A stretch of 64,000 nucleotides of DNA, taken from the NCBI GenBank assembly GCA_025449115.1, contig JAHLKC010000028.1:248001-312000 (forward strand), in the 5' to 3' direction. The position numbers and the translations under genes are program-made. Positions 11,172 to 28,063 of this stretch are shown here, piece by piece (the stretch's first letter is position 1; every line of letters begins with the position of its first letter). Source of the DNA: Chytridium lagenaria. Taxonomy: Eukaryota; Chytridiomycota; Chytridiomycetes; Chytridiales; Chytridiaceae. A model generated the notes under the pieces. That model did not search any database, was not told the DNA's origin, and was given only the letters and a program-made list of their open reading frames with translations.

Positions 11172-12507
11172 TCAATCAATCTCAGCAAAGGGTGCTCCGA
11201 TTTTTGGGATATCGCCGCCGGCCGGAGCACCGGCAAACAACGACTTCATCAAATCCTATCATCATGTTAGATGTATTCAGACTGTTACTAGGCTGGTTAC
11301 CTCTAAAATATTGGGTTGCTTTTTAGGGCCAAGACCAAACCACACATCTGCAATTCTGTCAAGGAGCTAAAGAAATCAATGGCAATCAAAGTAGTAAATG
11401 ACTGACCTCGTAGAGATACGAATCCATATTCAGACTCTGTCTATACTCTGCACGCAAGAGAGTGAACTGATCAACCGCCTCACGTTGGATGCTGTAAATG
11501 AGCAATTGAACGAAATTTGCCAACGGATATCCGTAGACTGGTAATTCAATGGTCTTTGCATCCAAAATTGATCTGAACGGTAGTTTTTCTTTAATTAAAG
11601 ACGGGTTTCCGTCGGAAACACTTTGAGTAAAGCTCTCCAAGCATAGATAGGCGCACTTTAGCCTCTTCTGAGCCAGATACCTGAAGAGGTTAGACCATGT
11701 AACATGAATTTCGTACCCAAGAGCGACCCTTGCAAGGAAATAACCACCATCTTCAGCATATCCAACCTGTGACCATTCAAATGCCATTTTCCCGGCGCTT
11801 TTTGCACTGTCCAATGTCCCATACAAAAAGTGAAACTCGGCGTCAAAGTAAAGTTTCTCTACAAATAAACGTTAAAACCATATAAACCCCTTCTCCAGGC
11901 CTCAACCCAATGCGTACCTCTGAAGAAACGAGAACCAAAAGCGTGATGTAGCTGGGGATCACCAACAGAGCATTGTCCAACTTTTGCTGTCCACCTGTTT
12001 CAATTACTTAATTGGTGTTTTATATGCAAAGTAAACCTTGTAACGCCACGAATAAAATCCCTAAGGTAATTGCTATCGTCGAGCGGAAAGGCCTGGAATA
12101 TCTCAAGAATTTTGGCTGGGCATGTAGTTAGTTATGCTTCTCCTCAAAGACTTACATTTGTTCACATCGTTTATAGGTTCAGACTCAGAGATAAAAATGT
12201 CCACCATCCTCAGTGCCAGATCGGATCCGGAGCCAATTTGCTTGTGAGTCAGGAGTGATGTAGCCCCTGAATGCAACAGAGCTACAGCATCCGCTGTCTT
12301 CTTCTGCTTGAGGTGTCTTGCAAATGTCAGATCAACTCATTCGCTTGTTTCGCACCTTTGGCAGACTGAATGATACATTTGATGTGCTTCATAGTAGTTG
12401 CCATCTTCGACTGTATTGATATGGAAGCATTAAATGGATAGCATTGGTCGACTATGATCTCTACCAGACTTTTTCAGCTTGTCGAGAACCTTCTGCACCC
12501 CAGCCAT
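11172..12507 (-). CDS. GET4: Get4, tail-anchored protein targeting factor
   Basis: This cytosolic alpha-helical repeat protein bridges Get5 and Get3 and hands tail-anchored proteins to the ER insertion route. The start ATG 12507 gives MAGVQKVLDKLKKS. Then follow EDGNYYEAHQMYHSV, KQKKTADAVALL, DPQLHHAFG, FLYGTLDSAKSA, YFLARVALGYLAQK, LPVYGYPLANFVQLL and YRQSLNMDSYLYE. The end is VWFGLGPKKQPNIL and a Gly/Ala/Pro tail that stops at TGA 11172-11174. The order matches human GET4. Introns are short throughout. Its stop faces SWP1 with 97 bases between them. Confidence 0.93.
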
Positions 12508-12626
12508 TATTGATTTTTCACGAAAACTTGACTTGCGTTTTATCTGGACATAGGGTAGAACTTAACAACGAACACAATTAAACTAATAAGAGGTTCGGAT
12601 ATGTACATATATCTGTTTACACTTTT

Positions 12627-13610
12627 TTAAGAAATATCAACATCGCGCCAACCGATCAAGCCAATTATTGGCTCAGTTAGCGCCCAACGTCTGCCAAACT
12701 GTATGTGCCATTATTGAAGCGTTGTTTCGAACAGCCCCGTTAATTTCTCCGCATTTTGCACCAAATCCTTGTTAAAGCATTCTCGGAAGCCTACAGATAA
12801 GGGTCAACACATCGTGTACGATGCAGTTGGTATAAATTCGAGTAACTATATAGCTATCGCGTTTAAATATCTCAGCTTCCTGTGAAGGTGCTCTAGGTAG
12901 GCGCGTTCTAACGAGTTAGAAAAAAATAAACCAACATTGCAGTATTCGTTTCTTTTGCGGCTTTTGTGGCTTCCAGGCACGAGCGGAAATGCGTCTGACT
13001 TGATCAACAGCATGCAGCTGTCTCAACACGGTGCTAATATCGGGTATCTGACGTTTCAAGCTATCGACAAAATGCATGATACTACCCATGGAGTCTATCG
13101 GTCAATCACGCGTGTCAAAGTGCGCTTACTTGGTGATATCCGTATGCTGGCTGCATGATTCTTTGGGTGGGTGTAAAATAGTAGAAATAATGCATAAAGT
13201 CTACCACATCGTGTCTTCTACTGTCCAAAACCAACCTTTACAACGTATTAGCGGTATTTAATAGAGCCTTGATACCAATAGCAAAGCCGTAGAGAGTGAT
13301 CATGAATATACCTCTTCCTTCCTTGTCACTTCTTGACGCATGCACTAAAGCAAAGTTCCATTCCAGCCTTGCCAAAATTCTCGGATCAATTTGATGAAGC
13401 TTGAGCCATTATATGGGTTGTTGATAAAATATCTTCACAAAATCGTTCCAATAGCGTTTCATATCTTCTGTTCTCTTTCCATACCACCAACATTTTCAAA
13501 AATCAACCCAAAAACAAGATTGGGTTCAAGTACAGCTTCGTGCGCGTCTCCAAATTCATTCTTCATGAATTCGGAGGATAAATGGGGAGGGGATCCTTTA
13601 TCATGTCCAT
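12627..13610 (-). CDS. Unidentified multi-exon protein with a hydrophobic segment
   Basis: I do not recognise this protein. Coding character is suggested by consistent open exons: LEPNLVFGLIFENVGGMERE, then (frameshifted) MKRYWNDFVKIFYQQPI, RILARLEWNFALVHASRS, and a probable membrane helix GIFMITLYGFAIGIKALLN. Further exons give SIMHFVDSLKRQIPDIS, VDQVRRISARAWKPQ and, at the end, ALTEPIIGLIGWRDVDIS with a stop at 12627-12629. The start near 13610 ([13 protein letters not shown]) overlaps the opposing SAC1 start. Fine exon structure is uncertain, and a membrane protein of unknown function is the most I can say. Confidence 0.5.
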
Positions 13611-15580
13611 GAGTCCTTGATCTCTATATCTCCGATGATGCATTCACATTTGAGCCTGTTTATTTGGATCATCAGTACCTCGACAAACTCTTGTATATCA
13701 AGAGCGGATGGATTCTCAAGATAACGCACCTCCCGCTCCTACTCTTCGACAAGAAGAGGTGTGACCGTGTTCGGTATTATGGTTTGATCCAGCTTAACGC
13801 AGGTAAAATACCGACCATTGTGGAGTTCTCACACCTGCAGCCTGCACCTCCTCTCATCACCAGCCGGGAGAAGTCGGGAAGATTACAGAGAAGGACGTGT
13901 ACAGACTATCTGTTATAGCATCATACCATTCACAAGATCGAAACTATCGCTGACGGAATTGCAGCTGAAGATGATGGACAATACTTGGGATGCTGGGAAC
14001 CTCCTATCTCAAGATCTTTTTACTTCTCATACAAAATCGACATCACCACATCCTTTCAAAGGCAAAACGCAGTTCTCGGGAACGAGAGAACCCTTTATGG
14101 CAAAAGTATAGGACAGTATGATCCTTCTATTTACCCTCCTCAAGCCGATATTAGGTTTTACTGGAATCGCTTCTTGCAGGATAGACTTGTTCAAGCCAGC
14201 TCTTTCAATGGACATGATCTGAGCAGTTTTATTTTGCCCATCATGTGTGGATGTATGTTTGCTATGGGTTGCCTGAACTTACCGAAAAGTTATCAATATA
14301 AGGAATCTTACGTCAAGGACAGGAAGGTGACTCTAGTCATTATTTCTCGTCGAAGCAAGTACAGAGCCGGAACTCGTTTTAATGCGCGAGGAATGATCAT
14401 TACGGGCATGTTGCAACTTTATTGAGACAGAACAAACCGTGATTTCGGATAGTGCTATATTGCGTCGTATCTTCAAATTAGAGATCTATCCCTTTATTTT
14501 GGAAACAAATCACCAATGTGAAGTACCAACCTAAGCTTGTGTGAAGCTAATCCGATTACGGTAATTTCCTTTGCCAGCGTTTGCAATAGAAATTCTGACG
14601 AGAATGTTGCAGGCCACCGCTTCCAAAAGCATTTTGGAATTAAATAGCTTGTACAAGTCCGTGATTGCTGTTAATTTGATTAATCGGGATGGTTACGACG
14701 ACCCTTAGGTATTGAGTTTGATCGGAAGTGAATCAAAATGAGTTTCAAAGGTTAAATTGTGCATTTCGATTTCCATCACGAATGTCGAAAGATGAGATGG
14801 ACCGTATCGTGTTCTCGTTCAGCAGATAAATGAGGATCTTGATAATCAAGGCTATTGCATTATAAGCGACAAGGCGTTGGTATTCGAGAGCAGAATTCTA
14901 TAGTAAGAACGAATTGTATTGACTGTCTCGACCGAACAAATGTCGTCCAATCCGTATTGGCTCGCAAAGTTTGAGGGAACAATAATATATCTTGCTATCT
15001 GGATGAAGACGAGCTCGTTGAGAATCAAATCATCTCGAGCGAACCTTCAAGACATATGGCGGATAATGCTGACGAAATCAGCAAGCAATATTCCGCACCG
15101 GTGCATTGAAACGGACTTTACACTACTGGGAAACGGACAAAAGAAGGCATTCTTAATGACCTGTTAAACTCTATTATTCTTACATTAAGAATAATTTCTT
15201 GGATGGTTCTGTCAGGTAACAAGATATATACAGAGATTTAGCTAAAATATCAGGATGCTTATGATCTTTTCCTTGGAAATTATGTTGTCGATCCTAGAAG
15301 TTCGCCCTTTACTTCGCCGAAATCTCCTCTAGTAGTGACTGTGCTTCCAATTGCGTTGGTGGCCTTGTTTTCGTTATCGGTGCTTGTATTTTTCCTACGG
15401 TAGAGAGATACCCCAAAATCATTTTAACCAATCTACGTAGAACGATCTTTGGCGAAATACTTTACAATCGTTTTGCTTGGTATTGGAATCGGAACAGCAT
15501 TCAGGCTGATTATTCGCTTCGGGTCCAATTTTGTTGATAGACCACGTCTTGTCTCTAATAATATGGTTTTCAAAAATTAA
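13603..15580 (+). CDS. SAC1: Phosphoinositide phosphatase SAC1
   Basis: This ER/Golgi membrane enzyme dephosphorylates PI4P and other monophosphoinositides. Landmarks in order are [87 protein letters not shown] and the catalytic [18 protein letters not shown] (Cys-x5-Arg, about 14912-14950). Then come [13 protein letters not shown] and [16 protein letters not shown]. Two C-terminal membrane helices follow ([38 protein letters not shown]), and the end is FVDRPRL...NNMVFKN at TAA 15578-15580. Several 1-base indels break the frame, for example at about 13871 and 15099-15125. The start (ATG 13603 or 13609, or 13633) is uncertain. Confidence 0.9.
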
Positions 15581-15720
15581 CATAGATTAATAAAGCGTTC
15601 ATATGCTTCCTTTGGTTTAGTCGTTGATCGCTTTTGACGGTCATGGTTTTGTATATGTAGGTGTGACCAAAAAAAAAATGACGGACAAGTCACCAAAGAG
15701 TGAGAGGATTGAAAGATATA

Positions 15721-16078
15721 ATGGCTCATAGCGATTTAAAAAAAGTTGTTGTACGTTTTAAGGCAACAGGGAATGCCCCGATTTTGAAGCAGAGTGTGTT
15801 CAAGATTACCTCAACGCAGAGATTTCAACTATCGTAAACTTTTTGAGAAAAGATTAAACTACAAGTTAAACGAGCCTTTGGTATGTTCACGAACTAGGTA
15901 CAAGCACTAAATATTATAGTTTCTGTATGTAAATAGCGCATTCTCACCAGCTCCGATGAGATCATAGCCAATTTACACAAGGTTTAGTAATGTTGTTAAT
16001 GTAATTTGACAGTGACAGAACTTTGCCTCTGAAGGCAGCTTGATTGTAAATTATTCAACAACGGTTGCATGGGGATGA
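15721..16078 (+). CDS. ATG12: Ubiquitin-like autophagy protein ATG12
   Basis: ATG12 is conjugated to ATG5 to form the E3-like complex that lipidates ATG8. From ATG 15721: MAHSDLKKVVVRFKATG, then NAPILKQSVFKI, FLYVNSAFSPAP, ANLHK and SEGSLIVNYSTTVAWG. The last residue is the conserved C-terminal Gly used for conjugation, followed by TGA. Two short introns split the end. Three 1-base deletions, two in A-runs (at about 15832 and 15856) and one G before DEII, must be restored to read the standard ubiquitin fold. An upstream in-frame ATG at about 15680 may extend the N-terminus. The stop lies only 27 bases from the MAD2 stop. Confidence 0.92.
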
Positions 16079-16105
16079 TTAGAAAATGAAGGACTGTGCT
16101 AAATT

Positions 16106-16956
16106 CTATTCAAGTTTATAAGCAACCATTGAGTCGACACGGTGAACGGATGTGGAGAAGCTTCTCAACTTGACTTGCTCGGCGTGCTGAGCGATCAGCA
16201 AACCATCTGAATCCTCCCACGTTGCTGGAACTTCTGCGTTCTTGTCTGTGTATGCGAGAACATTGAATGTGCATGGATCGGATAAAACTGGAAGGAAAGA
16301 GACAGAGGCTGTTACTTGACGTAAAATGGCGGCGATTTCCTCGTTGATTTGCTTCTCTGTCTTTGGTAACGCTTTCTTCGAATATGCGCAGACGATCTTT
16401 ATTTCTTTCAGAAAATCAACGAAGAGAAAGTACTTACATTTTAACGTTGTCATTGCTGTGTCGTCGTTTTCCAGAGAAATATCGAACTGCCATCTCTCAA
16501 CAACTTCCTGCGTATCCTTGTTGCTTATAGCCAAAACCAGCTTGCTTACAGACTTGGCAAGAATCCATCCTATTTAAAGTTAGTAGGGCGAGTCGTAATT
16601 ATAAAAAACGTACGTTCAACTTGAGAGAGGAGTTGCTTGAGATAACTATGCACACCCTCATCGTTTGAAACAAGCAAGTTTAACCCGTATTTCTTGACCA
16701 TTTAAAGTCTAATATAATGTTCAGTGCCATTTTGGATAAAGCGTGCCTTCAGGAGGATATAAGGCCCGCTGGAAGAGAATGCTGTCCGAATGGTGTTAAC
16801 AGTGCAATATTGCTTTGCAGTAAGAACCTGTTCAGTCCATATTCTAAGATATTAGCTTCTGTACAAGCGATTAAGAGGTCTGGTACCAAAGAATTCGGCA
16901 ACTATTTGAGCAGAGCCCCTTAACGTTATTTGTTTTCGCAACTGGATTGTGCTCAT
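16106..16956 (-). CDS. MAD2: Spindle assembly checkpoint HORMA protein MAD2
   Basis: MAD2 binds CDC20 and MAD1 to delay anaphase. From ATG 16956: MSTIQLRKQITLRGSAQIVAEFF, then ANILEYGLNSILFQRALYPPE, MVKKYGLNLLVSNDEG, WILAKSVSKLVLAISN, VVERWQFDISLEND, EIAAILRQVTASVSFLPVL, TFNVLAYTDK and KLRSFSTSVHRVDSMVAYKLE to the stop at 16106. The safety-belt region and the W-Q-F-D motif are intact. One intron (16709-16746, 38 nt) appears to use a GC donor. A missing A follows it at DF-K-MVKK. The divergent neighbour MCM7 starts 80 bases away. Confidence 0.94.
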
Positions 16957-17036
16957 GTCCTGTCTACCAAAAACCTGTTGTGAATTTTGACATATTCTTG
17001 AATTTTCAACTATTAGCCCCGTGTCCGAAAGTTAGG
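16957..17036. promoter_or_regulatory. Shared 80-bp divergent promoter of MAD2 and MCM7
   Basis: Only 80 bases separate the two start codons, which point away from each other. Both products act in the chromosome cycle, so co-regulation from one promoter is plausible but is inference. I see no certain MluI-type ACGCGT box within it. Confidence 0.4.
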
Positions 17037-19729
<2,693 letters not shown>

Positions 19730-20037
19730 TTTGCTCTCCAAATCGCGACAGCTTTAAATTTATTAATAAACTTTGTAAACTGCTGCTCTGAATCCTTCTA
19801 TTCTAAAAACAACTGAATTCGTAGTAGTGCTTACGACAATATTAGATTGCTCGTTTATGCCGAAGTTTACTTGGATGGAAGCTTTCATGCAGGAAACAAC
19901 CTTAACATATATCTTCTGACAATCAAAAATTTATATAACAGTGGCCGCATGGAATGATGATCCGGAGTTCATGGTGCGAATGCGTTCAGAAATGCAGCTA
20001 CTAAACCGACATTAGACAGCGGGGCGAGTGCCTCGAG
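19730..20037. other. Intergenic between MCM7 and MCT1
   Basis: The stretch is 308 bases and AT-rich, with the MCM7 3' flank and the MCT1 upstream region. No coding signal is seen. Confidence 0.4.
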
Positions 20038-21379
20038 ATGCGAAAAAGCGCTCTTTTGTTTCCAGGACAGGGCGCCCAGGTATGTTCGGTTCATGCCAAT
20101 TGGTTAACGTTCATTAGCATATAGGTAGGATTTTTCTTGACATCGCTCGTCTGACGAGGAAGGAATGGGTGCGGATATCTTCAAGGAGTATGAATCTGCC
20201 AGAGCTGTCATGGATGAATGTGAAGATGCACTGGGGATTTCGCTGAAAAGGCTTATGTTTGAAGGGCCACAGGTACTGAGTCTGTGGTTTTGGCATGCTA
20301 ACTTTGTAGCATGAACTTACATCAACCGAAAATGCGCAACCAGGTACTGCAGTTTCGAATTTTTGGTTAACATTTTAGCCATATTATGCCATTCTATCGC
20401 GCTTTTAAGAGTTTTGGAGGTAGGACTTTGGACTGTCGCGAGGTTATTTACGAATATCTAGTCAGAATTAGGATTTGACGTTGGTTCGTGCACATATACT
20501 CTTGGCCACAGTCTTGGTGAATACTCCGCCCTGTAGCGGCAGGCTATATCGTGAGTGAAATTGGGGTAACGTCATGATTAATTCCGCTTAGACTTTCAGA
20601 TGCTGTGAAACTTGTTGTGTGTAGTTCTTTCAAAAAATGACAACGGAGGTTAATGAAATTTTAGCGGCTTCGTGGAATTGCCATGCGGAATAGCACAAGT
20701 GAGAAACAAACGGCTATGAGGGCTTTAGTTATCAACGGCGACCATTTGGAGGATATCGAGGCCTTAATGTCAAAAGTGGAGCGATCACTACCGGAGGAGA
20801 GGTGGCTGAGATCGCCAACATCAACAGGTTGGTATTATAACGGAGTATTTGGCTTATTGTATAAGCCGATCACAAGTTGTGTTAAGTGGACGGCAAAAGG
20901 TGTTGAGTACATTAGCTCCATTATCCAGATGAAGGGTTTTGCTGGACGATCTGTAGGATTGCCTGTTTCTGCCCCTTTTCATTGCAGCCTCATGAGCCCA
21001 GCCGGTGAGCATATGCGAAAGGCTTTGGAGCAAATAGAATTTAAGGAACCTATTATTGACGTCATATCAAATGTCACAGGCAGACCGGTAAGCAGATGGT
21101 CTTCATAATTTATTCAAATCTGTGATATATTTTTATGACCATATGAATTTCAAGTTCAACAGCAGGACAGACATCGGCCATCTGCTTGAACAACAAGTCA
21201 CGAAAACTGTACAGTGGCATAGAAGCATAAGATTTGCGCGAGACGAGGATGTGAATGAGTGGATTGTTGTCGGGCCGTCCCGTGTCTTATCCAACCTGTT
21301 GAAAAAAGAATACCCTCTTGACGTGATCAAATCCGTCTCGACAACAACAGACCTCAAAATGTTTAAAAGAACCACTTAA
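20038..21379 (+). CDS. MCT1: Mitochondrial malonyl-CoA:ACP transacylase
   Basis: This enzyme loads malonyl groups onto mitochondrial acyl carrier protein for type II fatty acid synthesis, which is needed for lipoate. The start at ATG 20038 gives RKSALLFPGQGAQ. Then come GADIFKEYESARAVMDECED, LKRLMFEGP, STENAQPAILCHSIALLRVL, the nucleophile elbow YTLGHSLGEYSAL (GHSLG), MRALVINGD, GRSVGLPVSAPFHCSLMSPAG with the catalytic-type His, FKEPIIDVISNVTGRP and QVTKTVQWHRSIRFA. The stop is at 21379. No presequence precedes ATG 20038, so an upstream exon or internal targeting signal may exist. The stop is 8 bases from the opposing MED4 stop. Confidence 0.92.
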
Positions 21380-21387
21380 TAAAAACA

Positions 21388-22168
21388 TCATTCTGCCAGC
21401 GATCGTAAGTCTAAATCTAAAAGCTCGTCTTCCTCTTCTGCGGCGTGGGGGCTGGGGCGAGGTTCGACATATCCATCTCTAATAACCTGGGGCTGCACGT
21501 TTTGCTCTAAAATGAAAGTCAGTACAATTACGGGAATTCTGGGAACCTTTCTGAAAGCTGGCCTCTTCCGCTACTTCTGGCAAAAACAATAAACTTCTTC
21601 TCATGTGGGCATCTTGAGGGATCGGAGGATGATTGATGGGCATCCCAGGCGGTGGCGGGGATGTGTACTTTGCCAGCCTTCGAGCATAACTTAAAATATT
21701 ATCATAATCAACCTTCTATGCTCAGTATCAGATGTATTCAAGAGTCTCCATCTACTTTGATTTGATTGTTCCATCGCTTTTCGTCTGTGGTCCGCTTGTG
21801 CAATGACATTATCAAGTTGCTCCTCCGCATGCTTCAGCTTGTAAAGCATGCTTAAAATGGTGGAATTGCATTCGTAGATATCTCTTTGCAGCAAGCGAAT
21901 TTTGTTTTCATGTCTTGTACAGTGATCCTGGACTGGAGCATGTTAGCAAAACGGTTGGTTAAAACCAAATCTACCTCGTTTAAGTAGCTGCTCCGTTATG
22001 TCATACTCCGTGAATATTTGCTTTAATACGAGGGATGCTTGATTGACGGAGCCACTGGGATCAAAGGAGTCGGATAGAGAGATGACGAGGTCTTCTAAAT
22101 GTCTTCGGACTTCATCTTTGTGTTCCAATGATTGAAAGGCTCCAGTCAAAACTCTCGCAGTTGATCAT
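21388..22168 (-). CDS. MED4: Mediator complex subunit 4
   Basis: Med4 sits in the middle module of Mediator, the Pol II coactivator. The start near ATG 22168 needs one base to reach RVLTGAFQSLEHKDEVRRHLEDLV. The helical core has QIFTEYDITEQLLKR, RLLQRDIYECNSTILSML and KHAEEQLDNVIAQAD. The family signature ARRLAKYTSPPPPGMP and PPIPQDAHMRRSLLF are clear. An acidic tail, EEEDELLDLDLRSLAE, ends at TGA 21388-21390. Exons are separated by short introns. Confidence 0.88.
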
Positions 22169-22450
22169 TATAAAATTATAGATACATCCTGTCTGGTTAT
22201 AAACGCATTCATGTACGCTTGTTGTTTTTTTTAGTCATTAACTCGCCTTCATTTACTGTACTGTTATTTATCAGACAGCAGTTTTAGACAATACGCTGAA
22301 GTCCGCGTCGAAAAGAGTAATCAAGTCCAGTATTGATTGTATGTTGTAAAAGCGATGTAATATGGGATAACGACGTTTTGTTCCTTGTCCATCAATTTAT
22401 CATCAAAGCTTTTTCGTTTACAATCCGACAAAGGTGCATGCGGGAGCAGT

Positions 22451-23186
22451 TCACTGAACTGTTGCATTTCTGATAATCAGGTCTTCAATCGGTCGGTCGG
22501 TATTATCTGTCGGAACGAGACCAATTCTTTTCACTACAGTCATGCCGTTTGATATTCTTCCAAAAATAGTGTGCTTTCCATCCAGCCATGGAGTAGGCGC
22601 CAGAGTTATGAAAAACTGACTGAAAGAAAAAGTCAAGGGCAAGATTAAAATTAGGGACTATTTACCTTCCGTTTGTGTTGGGACCTGAATTTGCCATTGA
22701 AAGAACTCCGGCCCCTGTATGCTTCAACTCTGTGTGAATCTTATATTAAATTTAGCACGATTACCTTAAAATGAACACCCACCTCATCTTCAAACTTTTC
22801 ACCATATATGGATGCTCTAAACTTTTGTTACTGCAGTAGTTCTGGTCGTTGCCTCACCCTCCCCTTCCAGTCGCAGTCGGGTCACCTAATAATGATGAAT
22901 ACAGTGAAGAATACACATTTAAGCTTCACCTCCTTGAATCATAAAGTCCGAAATGATGCGATGGAACTTTGTGTTGTTATAGTAGCCTCGTTTTGATAGC
23001 TCTGTTCGTAGATATCAGAATTGACTATTGCATGGCTCACCATAGAAGTTCTTGCATGTCTTTCGTAGAAGACATGGCTGAATCAGAATAGGTAGCCTAT
23101 CTCATGCAACATACCTTCGGAGCATGGTTCCAGTACAGCTCAAATTCAATTTGGCCCGCAGTGGTGTTTAGGATTACAGAGCCCAT
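22451..23186 (-). CDS. Single-domain cyclophilin (PPIL1-like peptidyl-prolyl isomerase)
   Basis: The start ATG 23186 gives [20 protein letters not shown]. Then come [22 protein letters not shown] with the catalytic Arg of [55 protein letters not shown] and a C-terminus [10 protein letters not shown] with TGA 22451-22453. The N-terminus, the TDNTDRP loop and the length (about 160 residues) fit PPIL1, a spliceosome-associated cyclophilin. A general cytosolic cyclophilin is possible. There are four or five exons with introns of about 50 nt. Confidence 0.9.
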
Positions 23187-23330
23187 GTCAACCAGAGCCC
23201 AGAATAGATTTTTCAGTATCAGTCTGACATGGACAGTTCGTCATCAGTGATTCTCTGCCAGTGCCAAAAAGTTTGATCCAGTTCGCACAAGGCTCTTTAT
23301 TTATTTCGATATACATCATCTCAATTTGAT

Positions 23331-25159
23331 TCGGACGCGGCCGCTTTCCAAATATTACAGGCGTTGTCCTTTGCACCTAAATGACGTTAGACGGCCTGCA
23401 ATGTAGGCTTCTTTACCAGTAACTATTAGATCACCGTTGTAACTACATGCCGTTCCAAAACTTCGTCCGAGTGTTCCTCCAGAACCTTATTTGATATGAG
23501 ACGGCAATAAGAAGCCAATTCAAACCTGTAAGCAGTCTCCACCGTACGCATCCCAAAGCCGTACCGTCTAGTGAATTCAACGTCTTTGTTGTATATTGCT
23601 TTATGTTTACCTTATCCCTCGATGCTGTGATGATTCGGTCTCCTCTGGGTATAAAGGAGGCCTTATATCATGTTAGATATGTGATTTCTCGACGCCAGGG
23701 TTCACCTTGATTACTTCATCGTCGTGTCCCTTGAGCACAAGCTTGCAACTATAGTCATGACAATCATAAACACGTGCAGTCTTATCGGAAGAAGATGTCA
23801 CAACTTGCGCACCAGTACAACTGAAGCTCGCATCCAGCACATCCTCTGTATGCCCTCTATAAAGTTTAATCATGACGTGATAGACTACATTACCTTAAAG
23901 TTGCATTGCATTGTCCTAATGACGAGCTCCACAATTTTGCGGTGCCTGAACGTCAGCTTTATTGGTGTGTAAAAACTTACCATCCAAGGATGCGGTGAGG
24001 ATGGCATCAGAAGAAAAATTGAACTCTACTTTGGTGATCTCCTGTCTATGACCTATCAACGTATGCAAGTTCTTTCTGTGCCAGACTCATTAGCGCGTAC
24101 TTTGATATAATCTACTTTGCCATCCTTATATCCCAAACGTTTGCAGTGGAGTCAAGAGACCCTGTCACGAGCATGTCGTTGTACATGCTGAAAGCCACAC
24201 CAATGATTTCTTTTGAATGTCCCTTTACAAGTCAGTTGCGAACATTGTTATTATCAACCTTCAATCGAAGAGCCTCTCCACTCTCTATTCTGAGATCCCA
24301 CAAGCAGCAAGTATTGTCCATGCCGCCGGTCGCCAAGAGGTCACCATGGCTCCGAAAGAAACAGATAAAATTTCTCCCGGATGACCGCGAAGGACTTGAA
24401 GGCACCCAGTTTCGTGATCCCATATCTTTTCATTTTTAATTTTTTTTGTTGTCTTTAAATCCTTACTCTCGCGGTTTTGTCAAATGAACCTGTCGCAATT
24501 TTATCGCTGCATTTTAGTAGAGATTTATGTGTGTATAGTACCTATATGGTTGATTTAATGATATACTGTATACGACATTTTGATGCCCCGATAACGTGAG
24601 AATATCTTTTCCGTCAGATGTATCCCAAATCTTACAAGTCCGGTCGTAGCTGGCGGTCAAAATCCTAATATGTTTATTTAATGGTTCTACATGAGTATAC
24701 CTTGTTCCACTTTTATTGGACGTCAAGATTTGTGACTGGAAGAGCATGAGCTTGAATTTTTTGATGCAGGGTATAAGAAGAAGGTGATGGTTCGCATAAT
24801 TTGGTTTTCAATCCTATAACATAGATTAAACATTCTAAAGATACAGCATGTAGAGACTAACGTTCTAATAAAGGATATATTCTATCCATCCGACTTTCGA
24901 ATGCATTCTTTTCTGTTGCAAGCTTCTTCCCCAACTCTTTGATGTCTGTGCTGCAAGGCACCAGGGGCATCACTATTAACATCCCGGCTAACTCTTTGAA
25001 AAGCGCTTACGTTGGGGAGAGATCAAGCACATCAACATTCTTTGTCTGATGATATGATGTCTCATTGGATTCGATGATGATGCCTGGAGGAAAGTAGCGT
25101 AGCTTCACAGACGTTGTTTTGGGTCTTAAGACCACTCCGAGATTGTCAGCCCGAGTCAT
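23331..25159 (-). CDS. Outer dynein arm assembly factor DAW1/ODA16 (WD40)
   Basis: DAW1/ODA16 is the cargo adaptor that carries outer dynein arms on intraflagellar transport, so it marks a cell that builds a motile flagellum. The start at ATG 25159 gives [13 protein letters not shown] and [11 protein letters not shown], close to the human N-terminus LRYYPPGI...SIDLLDLGP. WD repeats follow, for example [60 protein letters not shown] and SDKTARVYD. It ends [18 protein letters not shown] at TGA 23331-23333. Introns split most repeats and a few frames are broken by single-base errors. The N-terminal match makes DAW1 much more likely than a generic WD40 protein. Confidence 0.85.
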
Positions 25160-25240
25160 TGCATGACAATTCAACTCAAAACAAAGTATTTATTATATGT
25201 GTATTACAGTACTAATAATATACAAGTGCAGAATTAATAA

Positions 25241-28063
<2,823 letters not shown>

